NCBI GenBank assembly: GCA_025769875.1 | Contig: JAGFNK010000264.1 | Span: 1 to 64,000 of the forward strand | Reading direction: 5' to 3' | Source: Russula earlei | Taxonomy: Eukaryota > Basidiomycota > Agaricomycetes > Russulales > Russulaceae | DNA length: 64,000 nucleotides | Shown here: piece after piece, positions 21,954 through 32,423 of the stretch | Layout: each line of letters opens with the position of its first letter | How positions within the stretch are numbered: the first letter of the stretch is position 1 | Notes under the pieces: generated by a model | Databases searched by the model: none | Told to the model about the DNA's origin: nothing | The model's input: only the letters and a program-made list of their open reading frames with translations | Program-made: the position numbers and the translations under genes

Positions 21954-23455
21954 TCACTCCCTCTCATGCTGTGTCACTGGGCCTTCAGCAAGTTCACCAG
22001 CCTCCTCCTCATCTTGAGAGCCCATGTGGAGCTCAGCCACATCATCAAAGGCAGAAATCTCCCTAGGATCATACTCACGAATAAAATTGTGCAGTGCTGC
22101 AAGCACAGCTGGGATGTGCACCTGAATTGACATGTTATAGTTAAGGGGACGATCGAGTAATTGGAACTGTTGCTTGAGGATTCCAAAGATGCATTCTACG
22201 ACATTGCGAGCTTGAGCATGATGCAGATTGAACAACTCCTCACACGTGCATGGCCTGGGACAAATGTCAGTGAGAAAACTCAGGAGATGAGAAACATTAC
22301 CTTGTGTTTGCACGACCCCATTCAGGTGAGATGGTACCGCATGCCTCGATAAGGGGTGAGAAGTACATCTGATGAGGCAAAGCCTCCATCGCCAAGATAA
22401 TACTTTCCGCTTGGGATAAAAAAATCAGAAAGTCGTGCATCAAGGAAGAGTGTTGTTGGATATACAATCTGTCATATAGATTAATCCACTTCACTGTACC
22501 CAAGGCTAGGTAGCTCAGTGGTTAGAGCACCTGGTATATATCCGGGAGGTCCTGGGTTCAATCCCCAGTCTGGCCATTTTCTTAATTGCACCAGGATATA
22601 GGGAATCATGTGAGCGCATGTCAACCCCCTCCTCTGAGGTCCCCAGGTTGGGTCACATAGTGTTGAACCCACAAGTCGGACCCAAGAGGGTGGCAATGAC
22701 TAAGCACCTCCTCTGAGGTCCCTCTATCTGTGGTTGCATTTCACAACAAGTGTTGCATCAGCAGTGGAACCCTCCCAACCAGTCAGGAGATAGGTGAAGC
22801 GGAGGTCGAAAGAACATGCCACAAGGCAGTTCTGTGTGATTACTCCTTTGCAGTTCCTCACCATGTCACGCTCGTCAGCAGTGGCAGAACACTTGATATG
22901 TGTGCCATCGACAGCGCCTAGGGCATCCTTGAGATATGGATAGAGCTTGGGGTTACTTCAGATAAAGGGGTGAGGGGGTGAATTGGTGTCAGGGAGCTGC
23001 ACAAATGTGGTATAGAAGGGGGGGCTTGAGAGAACTCCAAGAATTTTTTTAAAATACCTAACTGCCTGTCAGAACAAGTGTGAAGAAACCCAAGTGATAC
23101 ATACTTTTGAAATGGTGCGGGGTGACCACTGGAAACACTCTCCAACATGAGTTGATGACAGCCCTGTAACAGCAGTATAGAGGAAGATGGCGATTTGTTC
23201 TTCAATTAGGACATGTCGTGATGAGGCAACACCGAGGTTTCGGATGGTCCACCGGAGGGTGTCAAAGACATGTTTATGTACTTCAAGCTTGCTCCGAATG
23301 TGCTCTGGATGGCCAGTGAGTAGTTCATGAACCCATGCAGCCCCAGTTAATGCTGATGTGTGATATGGAATACGACGAGGACAGATGGCTTGGAGGAGTT
23401 GTATATATGCTTCACAGCAAAGCAAGACAAGAGTCGACATATGCAAGAGGACCAC
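21954..23455 (-). pseudogene. Harbinger DDE transposase, interrupted by a SINE
   Basis: Pieces in order on the minus strand: an N-terminal region (23455-23069, HVLIEEQIAIFLYTAVTGLS, as in Harbinger helix-turn-helix domains); the first catalytic Asp block (ALGAVDGTHI, near 22900); the second block (GWEGSTADATLV) ending at the SINE; then GKYYLGDGGF and LLTPYRG (about 22310-22390) in a shifted frame; and the third block with ARNVVECIFGILKQQFQLL (about 22180-22240). A frameshift lies near 22415-22425. It cannot make a functional product as it stands. Confidence 0.85.
22495..22736 (+). mobile_element. tRNA-derived SINE inside the Harbinger transposase
   Basis: The 5' part (about 22504-22577) folds as a tRNA cloverleaf: acceptor pairs GGCTAGG with TCTGGCC, the D arm is GCTC/GAGC, the anticodon stem CCTGG/CCGGG, and the T arm CTGGG-TTCAATC-CCCAG. 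A box (TAGCTCAGTGG) and B box (GGTTCAATCCC) promoters for RNA polymerase III are therefore present. An unrelated 3' body follows, with cctcctctgaggtccc occurring twice (near 22624 and 22705). Imperfect flanking repeats cacttcac/catttcac (22487-22494, 22737-22744) are the likely target duplication. Confidence 0.7.
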
Positions 23456-23689
23456 AAGTCATTGGCATCGCTTCTTTACCAGTCGTTGATTGGGCATTGG
23501 GGGGGGGAAATGATGGGATGGACAATGCAACACTTTGAAAGTTTTTCTTTGCTGCCAAGCAGACTGAGACGGACTCAGTCCACCCTGTGACCGCATGATA
23601 CCATCAATGACAAATTTATTTTACATACATATAACACATGACAACATGACATTTGAAATTACAATTACAATGTGGTTTGTGCTAACATA

Positions 23690-25013
23690 TTACATATGTA
23701 TTGATGCTGCAAGATCACACAATTCTGGATCCTTATCTAATCCAAGTGTGAGGTAACTATCAACATCTGCAATATTGCCATTAGAGAGGAGGCTGAGTGC
23801 TGGGACAATGTCGCCCATTGGCAGCCAGTGACCATCCTTGATATCAGTGGCAAGGGTTTTGACTGCCAGCGACCAACGTGCATGCTCAGGAACCGTCATA
23901 AGCACAGGTACAACAGCACCCGTAGATGCATTCCCAAGTTGTTCATCAAGTGAGGGTGCAGCTTCAAGGGTGGGCTCAGGCTCAGGCTCATTGAGAGCTT
24001 GCACAGTCAAGTCAAAGGACTCAATGACCCTGTTCATGACTGCTGACATACCAATGACAGCGGATGCCACAGTGTCAGTCCTTTGTTTTTTGCTTGACAT
24101 TTCACTTACGGAGACATGATCGGATCTATGCTTCCGAACTGAGAAGCAGGGTGAGAGGAGAGGCATTTGATAGTGAAGTTGATGAGAAACCCACCACCAT
24201 CAAATTGAGATCCGAATGAGTTGGGGGACAGATGAGAAGTTGACTGGGATGGAGGATCTGAATCTGCACGAAGTGTTTTCTGTGTACCCTGATAGGCACT
24301 TTTGCCTTTGGATTTCGATCCAACAAGAGACTTCATAGCCTCACAATGTGACCAGCCCTTGTTGTGGTACTTCTTGGCACTTGGTTTTTTCTGCTAAGGT
24401 CAGACGTTGTTAAAGAAGCAGGAGTTATACACACACCTTGACTAAATCGGCCCACTGCCCCTCCATTTCTAACCCTACATCCACTCCTTTCTCATCATCC
24501 CAGGGAAACCCAGACTGTAGCTTGAGGAAGGAGATGATACTGTATTCAGTCTTCAACTGTTGGACGGCATCAGTGTTGAGGGAAGGGATGAAGTGGACGA
24601 TACAGCACCCTGTTCCATTTTGTTTTGCATGTGCTCCCAGTCTTGACACCACCCTTCTCATGAAGGGGGTTGATCTGAGAGGCTACATTGTTGAAGATGT
24701 GGTCCTTGAACATAGAGTTGGAGGTCATTTTGTCCCTATGCTCCAAAAGAAAATCTAAAAAGGCCGCTTCATCCTTAGTTGTCCATGTGGCATTACCATC
24801 TGCTTGACTTTCTCCCACAGAAGAATCAGAGGCTGAGCGGGTCTGCATGTATGATGGGGGTACCGAACAAAGGAGGTATGGAGGGAGGAGGGGATTTAAA
24901 AAAGAAGGCAAGAGAAAAACGCACGCCATGCATACATGGAAAAAGACAATGGAGGGAAAGTCCCGAACAAAGCTGAGTACCGACTCCTGAGTCAACTCCA
25001 AGTATGCAGACAT
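23690..25013 (-). pseudogene. Harbinger Myb/SANT-like accessory protein (frames broken)
   Basis: The minus-strand frames 25013-24570, 24661-24425, 24336-24106 and 24166-23690 together resemble the Myb/SANT-like DNA-binding protein of PIF/Harbinger elements: TWTTKDEAAFLDFLLEHRD, then KTGSTCKTKWNR and SGFPWDDEKGVDV, followed by a Ser/Thr-rich middle and an acidic C terminus. The frame breaks may be introns or mutations; I could not separate the two. Confidence 0.75.
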
Positions 25014-25231
25014 CTAACTTCACACACGCGAATATGCAATTACAACAAGTGAATTTGCAAATCTGGTGGGAAGGAGCTCATAATTATAATTAAAGAAATT
25101 ATAATTAAAGAAACTCATATTAGTTAATCAAGTTATCGTTCATCACGCCTGTGACACCTGTCACCCCCGGAAAATACCGAAATCCGAGTTCAAGTTCAAG
25201 ATTCAAGAATTCTTGGTTAGTAAATGGGGCC

Positions 25232-25603
25232 TGATGCTCCATTGACACTTAATTGTAAAATCTATCCTCTTGCACCAGTGGAACAACAGGCCCAAGACGA
25301 ATTCCTAAAGGAACACTTGGAAAAAGGATATATACGTCCTTCAAAGTCACCATATGCCTCTCCTTGCTTCTTTGTAGGCAAGAAAGATGGTAAACGATGC
25401 TACATCCAAGACTATAGACATCTTAACGCAATAACTGTTGAAAACAAAACACCTCTTCCTCTCATTCCTGAAATCATCACTCGCTTAGGAAGTAAACAAT
25501 ACTTCACTAAGTTTGATGTACGATGGGGTTATAACAACATACGCATCAAAGACAGCGACCAATGGAAGGCAGCATTTAAAACAAACAAGGGCTTATTTGA
25601 ACC
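25232..25603 (+). pseudogene. Gypsy reverse transcriptase, 5' piece
   Basis: Encodes the N-terminal reverse-transcriptase blocks: [28 protein letters not shown] and the first catalytic Asp block [17 protein letters not shown]. Cut at 25604 by a solo LTR after KGLFEP; the rest follows at 26210. Confidence 0.9.
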
Positions 25604-26209
25604 TGTTATGGCGCCGTGGCTGTAAGAGCGTTAGCTCAAGGTTCAGTGGGGCCAAGTCCCTGTGACTTGGTTCAGGGGTTCAGTGGGGTCGGCTCAAGGA
25701 GACCGGATCAAAGGTTTAGCGTCTCAAGGCTGAGTCAGACAATGACTCAGTCCGCAGACAGAGTCGATCTCCTGGTTTCACAGAAGAGGAGGATGATGAG
25801 AGAGAGACAGAGGAGGAAGAGGAACACAAGGGTTCCTTGAGGTGTGCTTAGGTCAAGCAAAGTATAGGCCAGCACAAGCAAGTTGTGATTGAGAGAGTCT
25901 ACAGGGTAAGGGATGCAACAGGAAATGGGACAAAGCTAAGCTTGGGGCATTCCCCAGCTCCTACAGGCGCTTAAATACTGTATGTAGTGAGGCTGTACAG
26001 TACCATAAGCGGAACAATAGATAAAGGTGAGCCAATAGCAAAAGTAACTCAACAATAAGTGAAACACAATAAGTGAAACACAACAGATGAAACAGATAAG
26101 GGACCATTAGCATCAAGGGATGAAATGGTAACCAAGGGGACAGGGGTGACAAAAGAGAACAATAATGAAAGAGTTTATGGGTGAACCGACAGGGGGGTAG
26201 ATCACAACA
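25604..26209 (-). repeat. solo LTR, family B, complete copy
   Basis: A 606-bp unit TGTTATGGCG...ATCACAACA flanked by the 5-bp duplication gaacc (25599-25603 and 26210-26214) in Gypsy reverse transcriptase. A TATTTAAG box on the minus strand near 25971 suggests minus orientation. A truncated copy lies at 33315-33735. Confidence 0.88.
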
Positions 26210-26866
26210 GAACCCATGGTGATGACCTTTGGTCTCACTAATGCCCCTGCCACCTTCCAATCTATGGTCAATGATATCTTTAGAGAAGAACTCAATCATC
26301 ATGATATGGAGTTCCACATCTACATGGACGATGGCATCATCGCCACACAAGCATCTAAAGGATGGGAGTATCACAAAGACCTTGTTACTTGCATCTTTAA
26401 GAAGCTTCAAGATAATGACCTCTTCCTTAAACCCGAGAAGTGTCAATTCCACAAAGAAGAAATTGACTATCTTGGTGTCATTATTGGCAAAGGAATGATC
26501 AAGATGGACCCAATCAAAGTCAAGGGAATTCGTGATTGGAAAGCCCCTACCAATCTACATGAGCTACGCTCTTTCCTTGGATTTGGGAACTACTATTGCA
26601 ACTTCATTCCAAAATATTTGGATATCATTCAACCCCTAGTCTGGCTCACTAAGAAGAACAAACCTTGGGTCTGGGATAATTACACAGAATCTTCGTTCAA
26701 TATTCTCAAGAATATCTTCACCCATTACCCTGTTCTTCGCAACCCAGACTTCAACAAACCTTTCATTGTGGATGCTGATGCCTCTTCTTTTGCTCTGGGA
26801 GCCACTATATTTCAGCAATTTGAAGATGGTATCCATCCTCTGGTATATTTTTCAAGATCTCTACTA
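26210..26866 (+). pseudogene. Gypsy reverse transcriptase 3' piece and start of RNase H
   Basis: Resumes with MVMTFGLTNAPATFQ, followed by the catalytic YMDDGIIA, the thumb region (LRSFLGFGNYYCNFIP) and the start of RNase H (FIVDADASSFALGA). The frame is cut at 26867 by the Tc1 transposon after FSRSLL and resumes at 28488. Confidence 0.92.
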
Positions 26867-28487
26867 CAGTGACCCAAAAAACCGTTCAAATGTTTTGTAC
26901 ATTTTCATTGTATTGACCATATCTAGAGAACCACTGCAGCTAATAATATGTAACTAGGTTTTTTTTCAAGCTCTACATCATAGCTTTGTAATGGTATACT
27001 TTATACAGCATAAGCATAATTATTTAGGAATATATAAGGTATGTTTGCTGGTGTACCCATTTGAACAGTTTTTTGGCCTTGGTAAGTGAATTCATTATTT
27101 CTCAGATTAAGATTCATATTCTTTCCCCAGAGGGCTAAAATCGAACATGGAGGTCATGTGACCTATAATAAACTCAAACCATGTGCAAATAAGCCAAAAC
27201 AGCTGCTTCTTCTTCACCAACAACATCATGAAGTCTCTTCTTCCTCATGAAGTCAACTACATCATCTCCCTTCTCCAGGCCAACCATTCAGTTCATAACA
27301 TTGCCAAGGCAGCACACAGAAGCATTGGTTCAATCACCAACATTTGCCAGAAATACCTTCCTGACCTTCCAAAGTCCTCTGGAGGTCGTCCTTCCAAGCT
27401 CTCTAACCTTGACATCTGCTTTGCCACACGCCTTCTTAGCTCTGGAGAAGCAGATACTGCTCCTCAGGTTGCTAGAAGGTTGGAGGTCATCAAAGAGTCC
27501 ACTATCTCCAATCAGACCATTCGAAACTACCTTAACAAGGCAGGCTTGAAGGCAGTTACAAAGAAGAAGAGGCCTTACCTTAAACCAAGTCACTATAGGG
27601 CCAGAAAGGACTTTGCAGAAAAGTACCTATACTGGACTGTGGAGGACTGGAAGAGGGTAATTTGGTCAGATGAGACCAAAATCAATCGTATGGGCTCAGA
27701 TGGCAAGAAATGGGCTTGGAAAAAAAAGAGGAGAGCACCTTTCTGAACGCCTTGTTCAGCCAACAGTCAAACATGGAGGAGGTTCCTTGATGTTGTGGGG
27801 CTGCATGTCTTGGGAAGGAGTTGGGCATGCAGCAAAGATTGATGGAAAGATGGATGCTGAACTTTATTGCAGCATTTTGGAGGATGAACTACTTGCATCT
27901 ATCAAGTATTTCAAGAAGAAATGCAAAGATACCCTCTTTCAACAGGACAATGCCTCTATCCACAAGAGCAGGCTTGCCACATCTTGGTTCCAAGACCACA
28001 GAATTCAGGTCATGGACTGGCCAGCTCAATCCCCAGACCTCAATCCTATTGAGCATCTTTGGGCTCATCTCAAAAAGAAGCTTGCAGCTTATCCAACACC
28101 CCCTAAGGGAATCAATGAACTTTGGGAGCGCACACAGCTGGAATGGGAGGCCATTGATCAAACTGTTGTGCAGAATTTGATAGAAAGTATGCCTAGGAGG
28201 GTGGAAGAGGTGTTCAAAGCAAATGGAGGATACACAAACTACTAATTTTTGGCATATACCCTATTTAGATACCAAGGCAAAAAAACTGTTCAAATGGATA
28301 CACTGGAAGAAATACCTTATATCTTCTTACATAATTATGTTCATAGTATATATAGTATTTCATTACAAAGCTATGATGTAGAGCTTTAAAACAAGCCCAC
28401 TAACATGTTATCAGCTGCAGTGGTTCTCTAGATATGGTTAATACAATGAAAATGTACAAAACATTTGAACGGTTTTTTGGGTCACTG
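26867..28487 (+). mobile_element. Tc1/mariner DNA transposon (1.62 kb)
   Basis: Terminal inverted repeats of about 130 bp start CAGTGACCCAAAAAACCG and are flanked by the TA target duplication (26865-26866 and 28488-28489). One transposase gene lies between them. The TIRs are well conserved with each other and the transposase carries only one frameshift, so this is a young insertion. Confidence 0.95.
27183..28245 (+). pseudogene. Tc1-type DD34E transposase with a one-base frameshift
   Basis: A cut-and-paste transposase of about 350 residues. The N-terminal half has the paired-like helix-turn-helix DNA-binding region (SVHNIAKAAHRSIGSI, GGRPSKLS). The catalytic triad is visible: Asp in WSDETKIN, Asp in QQDNASIH and Glu in DLNPIEHLW, with 34 residues between the last two. 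The frame breaks at a run of eight A (27720-27727), where the product shifts from frame 27183 to the frame ending at 28245; seven A would be in frame. The ATG could be 27183 or 27228. Confidence 0.92.
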
Positions 28488-30207
28488 TACCAGCAGAAAG
28501 GAACTATGATATCCATGACAGAGAACTACTCACTATAGTATCTGTCCTTAAAGAATATCAACACTGGCTACTTGGGGCATGTCATGAAGTAACTATTCGC
28601 ACAGACCATGCCAATCTGGCCTACTTCCACAAACCCCAGGACCTCTCACCATGTCAAGCAAGGTGGATGGCCCTCCTCCAGGAATACAACTTCAAGTTGA
28701 CAACTATCCCTGGGAAGTCTAACATGGTTGCCAATATTCTATCACAACAACCTGATCACAAAGGAGAAAACATCCATAACAAAGCTATCACACTCCTACC
28801 TGATCATGTCTTCAATGAGCACTTGCAAATGGCAAATGTCCCTGAAGCTTGTGCTCCTACCCTTAACCATACCTTTGGTGATAACCAGGAAGCTTTTGCA
28901 CGCAAAGCTTACTCACACAAGTCACTCCCCTTATGTACTTACCTACCTGATGACCCCATTTTACGACAGGAAGTCTTGAAGGAAGTCCATGATTCCCCAG
29001 TGGGAGGACACCCTGGCATTGCTAACACCCAGGATCTTATAAGAAGGAAATACGAAGGACCTAGACTCCATCTCTTCGTGGAAGAATACGTCAAGGGATG
29101 CGCTAAGTGTCAAGAATCTAAAGCCATCACCACCCTGAAACATGTGCCACTACAACCATTTGATACAAACATGTCAGCTGGCCCCTTCCAATATGTTTCA
29201 ATGGACCTTATCATGGATCTTCCAAAGTCCAGATCATATGATTCCATTCTCACTATCATCAATCAAGGCTGTTCAAAGGCCGCAAAGTTTATCCTCTGCA
29301 ATAAAACCATAGATGGCCTGGGCGTCACCATCAAGTACCTGGCTAATCTATTTCCATGGTTCAGAATTCCCAAGAGAATTATCTCTGACAGGGACCCTCG
29401 TTTCAAAGGAAACTTCGCCAGGGCCATCTGTAAAGCCACAGGGATCAAACAAAACTTGAGCACCAGCCTTTCACCCACACATGGACGGACAAACTGAGTG
29501 GATGAACCTCTGGATAGAGACTTATCTAAGGGAATTCGTAAACTGGACAACAAAATGATTGGCACACACTACTTCCTATTGCTGAGTTTGCTCACAATCC
29601 TTGGCAACATGAAGGCACCAGGCACACACCACACGAACTTCTCCTTGGTTTCAATCCAACTGCCAAATGGACAACTATGGACATATCTGTTCCTGAGGCT
29701 GAAACACGTCTCAAAATCATGGAACAGGTATGATCCAGGGCACAGGAGGAACTTCTGAAACATATCAAACCATCAGAAGAACCAAGGAAGCTCAAAGAAG
29801 GACAACTCGTGTGGCTGGATGGACGTAATCTGGTGGTTAAGGCCCCATCAAAGAAGCTTGCCCCCCGGCATTATGGACCATTTGAGGTGATACAACAAAT
29901 CACACCAGTGGCATACTGCATCAAATTGCCCCCATCAATGAAAATCCACAATGTGTTTCATGTGGATCTTCTCATGCCATTCACTGAAACAGGGGCATAC
30001 GGCAAAGCTTTTACCCAACCACCACCTGACATTGTACAAGGAGAAGAAGAATATGAAATCGCTGCTATCATCAGAGACAGAAAGTACTGAGGGAGGACAC
30101 AATACCTTGTTCATTGGGAAGGATACCCAGTTTCGGAGCACTCATGGGTCAATTCTGCTGACCTTCATGCTCCAGCTTTACTCAAAGAATAATTGAACTC
30201 AAAGACA
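28488..30207 (+). pseudogene. Gypsy RNase H, integrase and chromodomain
   Basis: Continues RNase H (DRELLTIVSVLKEYQHWL, IRTDHANLAYF), then the integrase zinc region (SPVGGHPGIANT ... CAKCQESK), the core with Asp in MDLIMDLPKS and in IISDRDPRFKG, and a degraded third block near 29480 where the frame shifts. The C terminus has the GPF/Y region (HYGPFEVIQ, VFHVDLLMPF) and a chromodomain: EEYEIAAIIRDRKY, an in-frame TGA at 30088-30090, then TQYLVHWEGYPVSEHSW. Chromodomains of chromoviruses direct integration to heterochromatin marks. Confidence 0.9.
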
Positions 30208-30220
30208 AATTCCCCTGCAG

Positions 30221-32337
30221 GTGGACAAGCTCATGTATAAAAACCCTCCTCCAGAACTTGAGATGGCAGAGCATCTTCTACAACTTGCTTGCCATCTCAT
30301 CCACTCTACCTACCAATCTCCTTCTTCACCTTCTTCACCTTCTCCATCTTCAAACTCTACCTCTTCTCATTACTGCCAATGTCTCAATCCCCAGTTTATA
30401 TTCCATCCTCACCCATCCCAACCTACTCATCCCCTACCTACTGTCCCTTGTCCCCAGTCCCCACTTGTGCCTCCCCCGTTCTTGCCTACCCTTCCCCAAC
30501 ACTGTCCTATGCCAATGTCGACGCCATCGCCTCCCCCACTCCCCAACTGGCAAGAAGGTCTTTACCCTTCAACAATCCTCCTGCCTATGAGTGCAATGAG
30601 GACGATGATGACACCGCCACTCGAGTCTGCCTATCCCCTCTTTCACCTTCCATCTCCCTCACCTCAACCCTTCTTGGATCTGAGTGCAATGCCCTGGGAC
30701 TTAACCTTTTCCCAGCACACACTCCATCCCCATTCTCCCTTGCCAAGCAGTTCAAGGCTGCTAAATTCTTCGATGCCCCTCACCTCCCTCAACCTGTGCC
30801 CTGACTGGATCCCCTCCTCTGACTACCCCCTGTCAAGACACGTACTGCTGATCACTAAGGACTCAGGAGCAGGTGGGCAAGGGTTGGAACAGATGATATG
30901 CGGCAAAGGCAGCGTTGAACAGGAGGACGAGCCAAACGACAAGGAGGTACCAGATGGGGACTGGTAGGTGTTGCAAGAGGCAGAGGTGAAGACTGGAGGC
31001 CAGTGCAGTGAAGGGGCTTTAGACAAGGTGGTTGTTGAAGAGTACCTTGGAGGCAAGGCAAATCTTTAAACTGAGCGGTCGCAGGGGAGTACCCAGAAGA
31101 TGAGAGTATCACAAATGGACAGTCTGACGACTGCCATGCTTCATTGGGGCTTATATACAGTGTACAGGGTTGATTACAAAGAACTGGAACTATTCTAGAC
31201 CCTTTGGTACCATCCAATAGGACTACAGAGGCGTAAACTTGCTTGTGTCAAGTTTCATCCTTACTAAGTGCATTACTGATCATTGTGGAGCGATGACATC
31301 ATTATGATGTCACTGTGGAGCGCTTAGTGAGCCTATGAGGTCACTGTGGAGTCACTCAGTCAGCCATGATGTCATTGGAGCCTTGATGATGTCAGATGAG
31401 TTATGCAACAGTTTCTAAGAGTTTGTGCCACTGTTTCAGGTCCTTGGTGGCTGGGTGACCATGTGGCTGCCATGCGATGATTACCCGATTAGGAAATGGG
31501 TGCCTGGTCGTGTTATAGTGCCTTTGTAATAGCGATATCTTGTACCACAGGAGGGGTAGCCCAGGAAATGGAAAGGAGTTGGCAATGCAGAGTGAGAGAG
31601 GTCTCTCTTGAGTGAAATGGGACAATCTTCGGCCAGGACCTCGCCTTGGTTCATAACACCCCCTCATTGACTTCACCGTCCCAGAATACCCAGGAGGAAC
31701 CGGCTACAGGGCCAACTGGTTTCTTATTGAGCTGGAGGCCCGACCAGAACCCCTCATCCATGCTACCCTTGGCAAGGGAGCCCCCATCTTCTCTCGTGTA
31801 CTCACACCCATCCCTGCTGCCTGGCCCATCTCTGTACACAACAAGGAGCAGTGGGACATGCTCCTTGCTGACCAGCTTTACACGAACTTCGTCAATAGGG
31901 CCATTGAGGACAACAATGACCCCTCCCTCACAGCAGGAGTTAAGTCATACAGGTACAGGACAACGGAGATCCTCAAAAGGAGACAAACCATACACCTCCT
32001 CTTCGCCCAAATACTTGAACATCAAGGGCACCTCAAGGAAGTCAGACAAACCCTCACCACCACCAATACTCTCAATTGGGTTACCCTCAACCTCAGGTGG
32101 CAAGACAGATCAGACAAAGAAGAAGATGGTAGTCGCCTACAGGAACTTATGCGACTCAATTCATCTTCCTCCACCAACTCCTTCCAACTCCCTGGCTCAT
32201 CCTTCTCATCCAACACTCCCAGACTCCCACCAATCTCATCCCGTCACTCCAGAAAATCCTGCTTTCATTGCGGTGAACTGGGGCACATTCAACCAAACTG
32301 TCCCAACAGAGGAGATTATCAAACAAAAAGGGTATGA
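30221..32337 (+). pseudogene. extra Gypsy ORF downstream of integrase, zinc-knuckle protein
   Basis: After the chromodomain, a Pro/Ser-rich frame (30289-30804, and 30221-30830 in another frame) leads into a solo LTR at 30831. Removing the LTR joins IPSSDYP to LIDFTVPEYPGG in frame. The second part (31659-32337) encodes a well-formed globular region (WFLIELEARPEPLIHATLGK, WDMLLADQLYTNFVNRAIED) and ends in a CCHC knuckle (CFHCGELGHIQPNC). It precedes the polypurine tract, in the position of env. Its function is unknown; one frameshift is needed in the first part. Confidence 0.75.
30831..31658 (-). repeat. solo LTR, family A, copy 3
   Basis: An 828-bp unit, TGTCAAGACACG to TTCATAACA on the plus strand, with the target duplication ccccc (30826-30830 and 31659-31663) in the extra Gypsy ORF. 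Reverse orientation relative to copy 1. Confidence 0.9.
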
Positions 32338-32410
32338 TCTGCGAAGTTGGACCAGCCTTGGAGGAAAGTAGGTCGGCCGTATCATCATCATTCTCACTTC
32401 TAAGGGCCTT

Positions 32411-32423
32411 GATGGGGGGGTGA
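32411..32423 (+). promoter_or_regulatory. Gypsy polypurine tract
   Basis: Sequence gatgggggggtga directly before the 3' LTR; in retrotransposons this primes plus-strand DNA synthesis. Confidence 0.75.

Larger units (their letters stand above)
21553..25231 (-). mobile_element. PIF/Harbinger DNA transposon (3.68 kb)
   Basis: Terminal inverted repeats of about 205 bp start GGCCCCATTTAC and are flanked by the 3-bp duplication tga (21550-21552 and 25232-25234), as expected for PIF/Harbinger. Two genes lie on the minus strand: a Myb/SANT-like protein (about 23690-25013) and a DDE transposase (about 21954-23455), the usual two-gene plan. The TIRs contain AT-rich palindromes (ctttaattataatt). A SINE interrupts the transposase at 22495-22736 and several frameshifts are present. 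Confidence 0.92.

Noticed and set aside
22504..22577. functional tRNA-Ile(UAU) gene
   Set aside because: It folds well, but base 33 is A, there is no intron as usual for eukaryotic tRNA-Ile(UAU), and it is fused to a 3' body inside a transposase gene with flanking repeats. A SINE explains it better.
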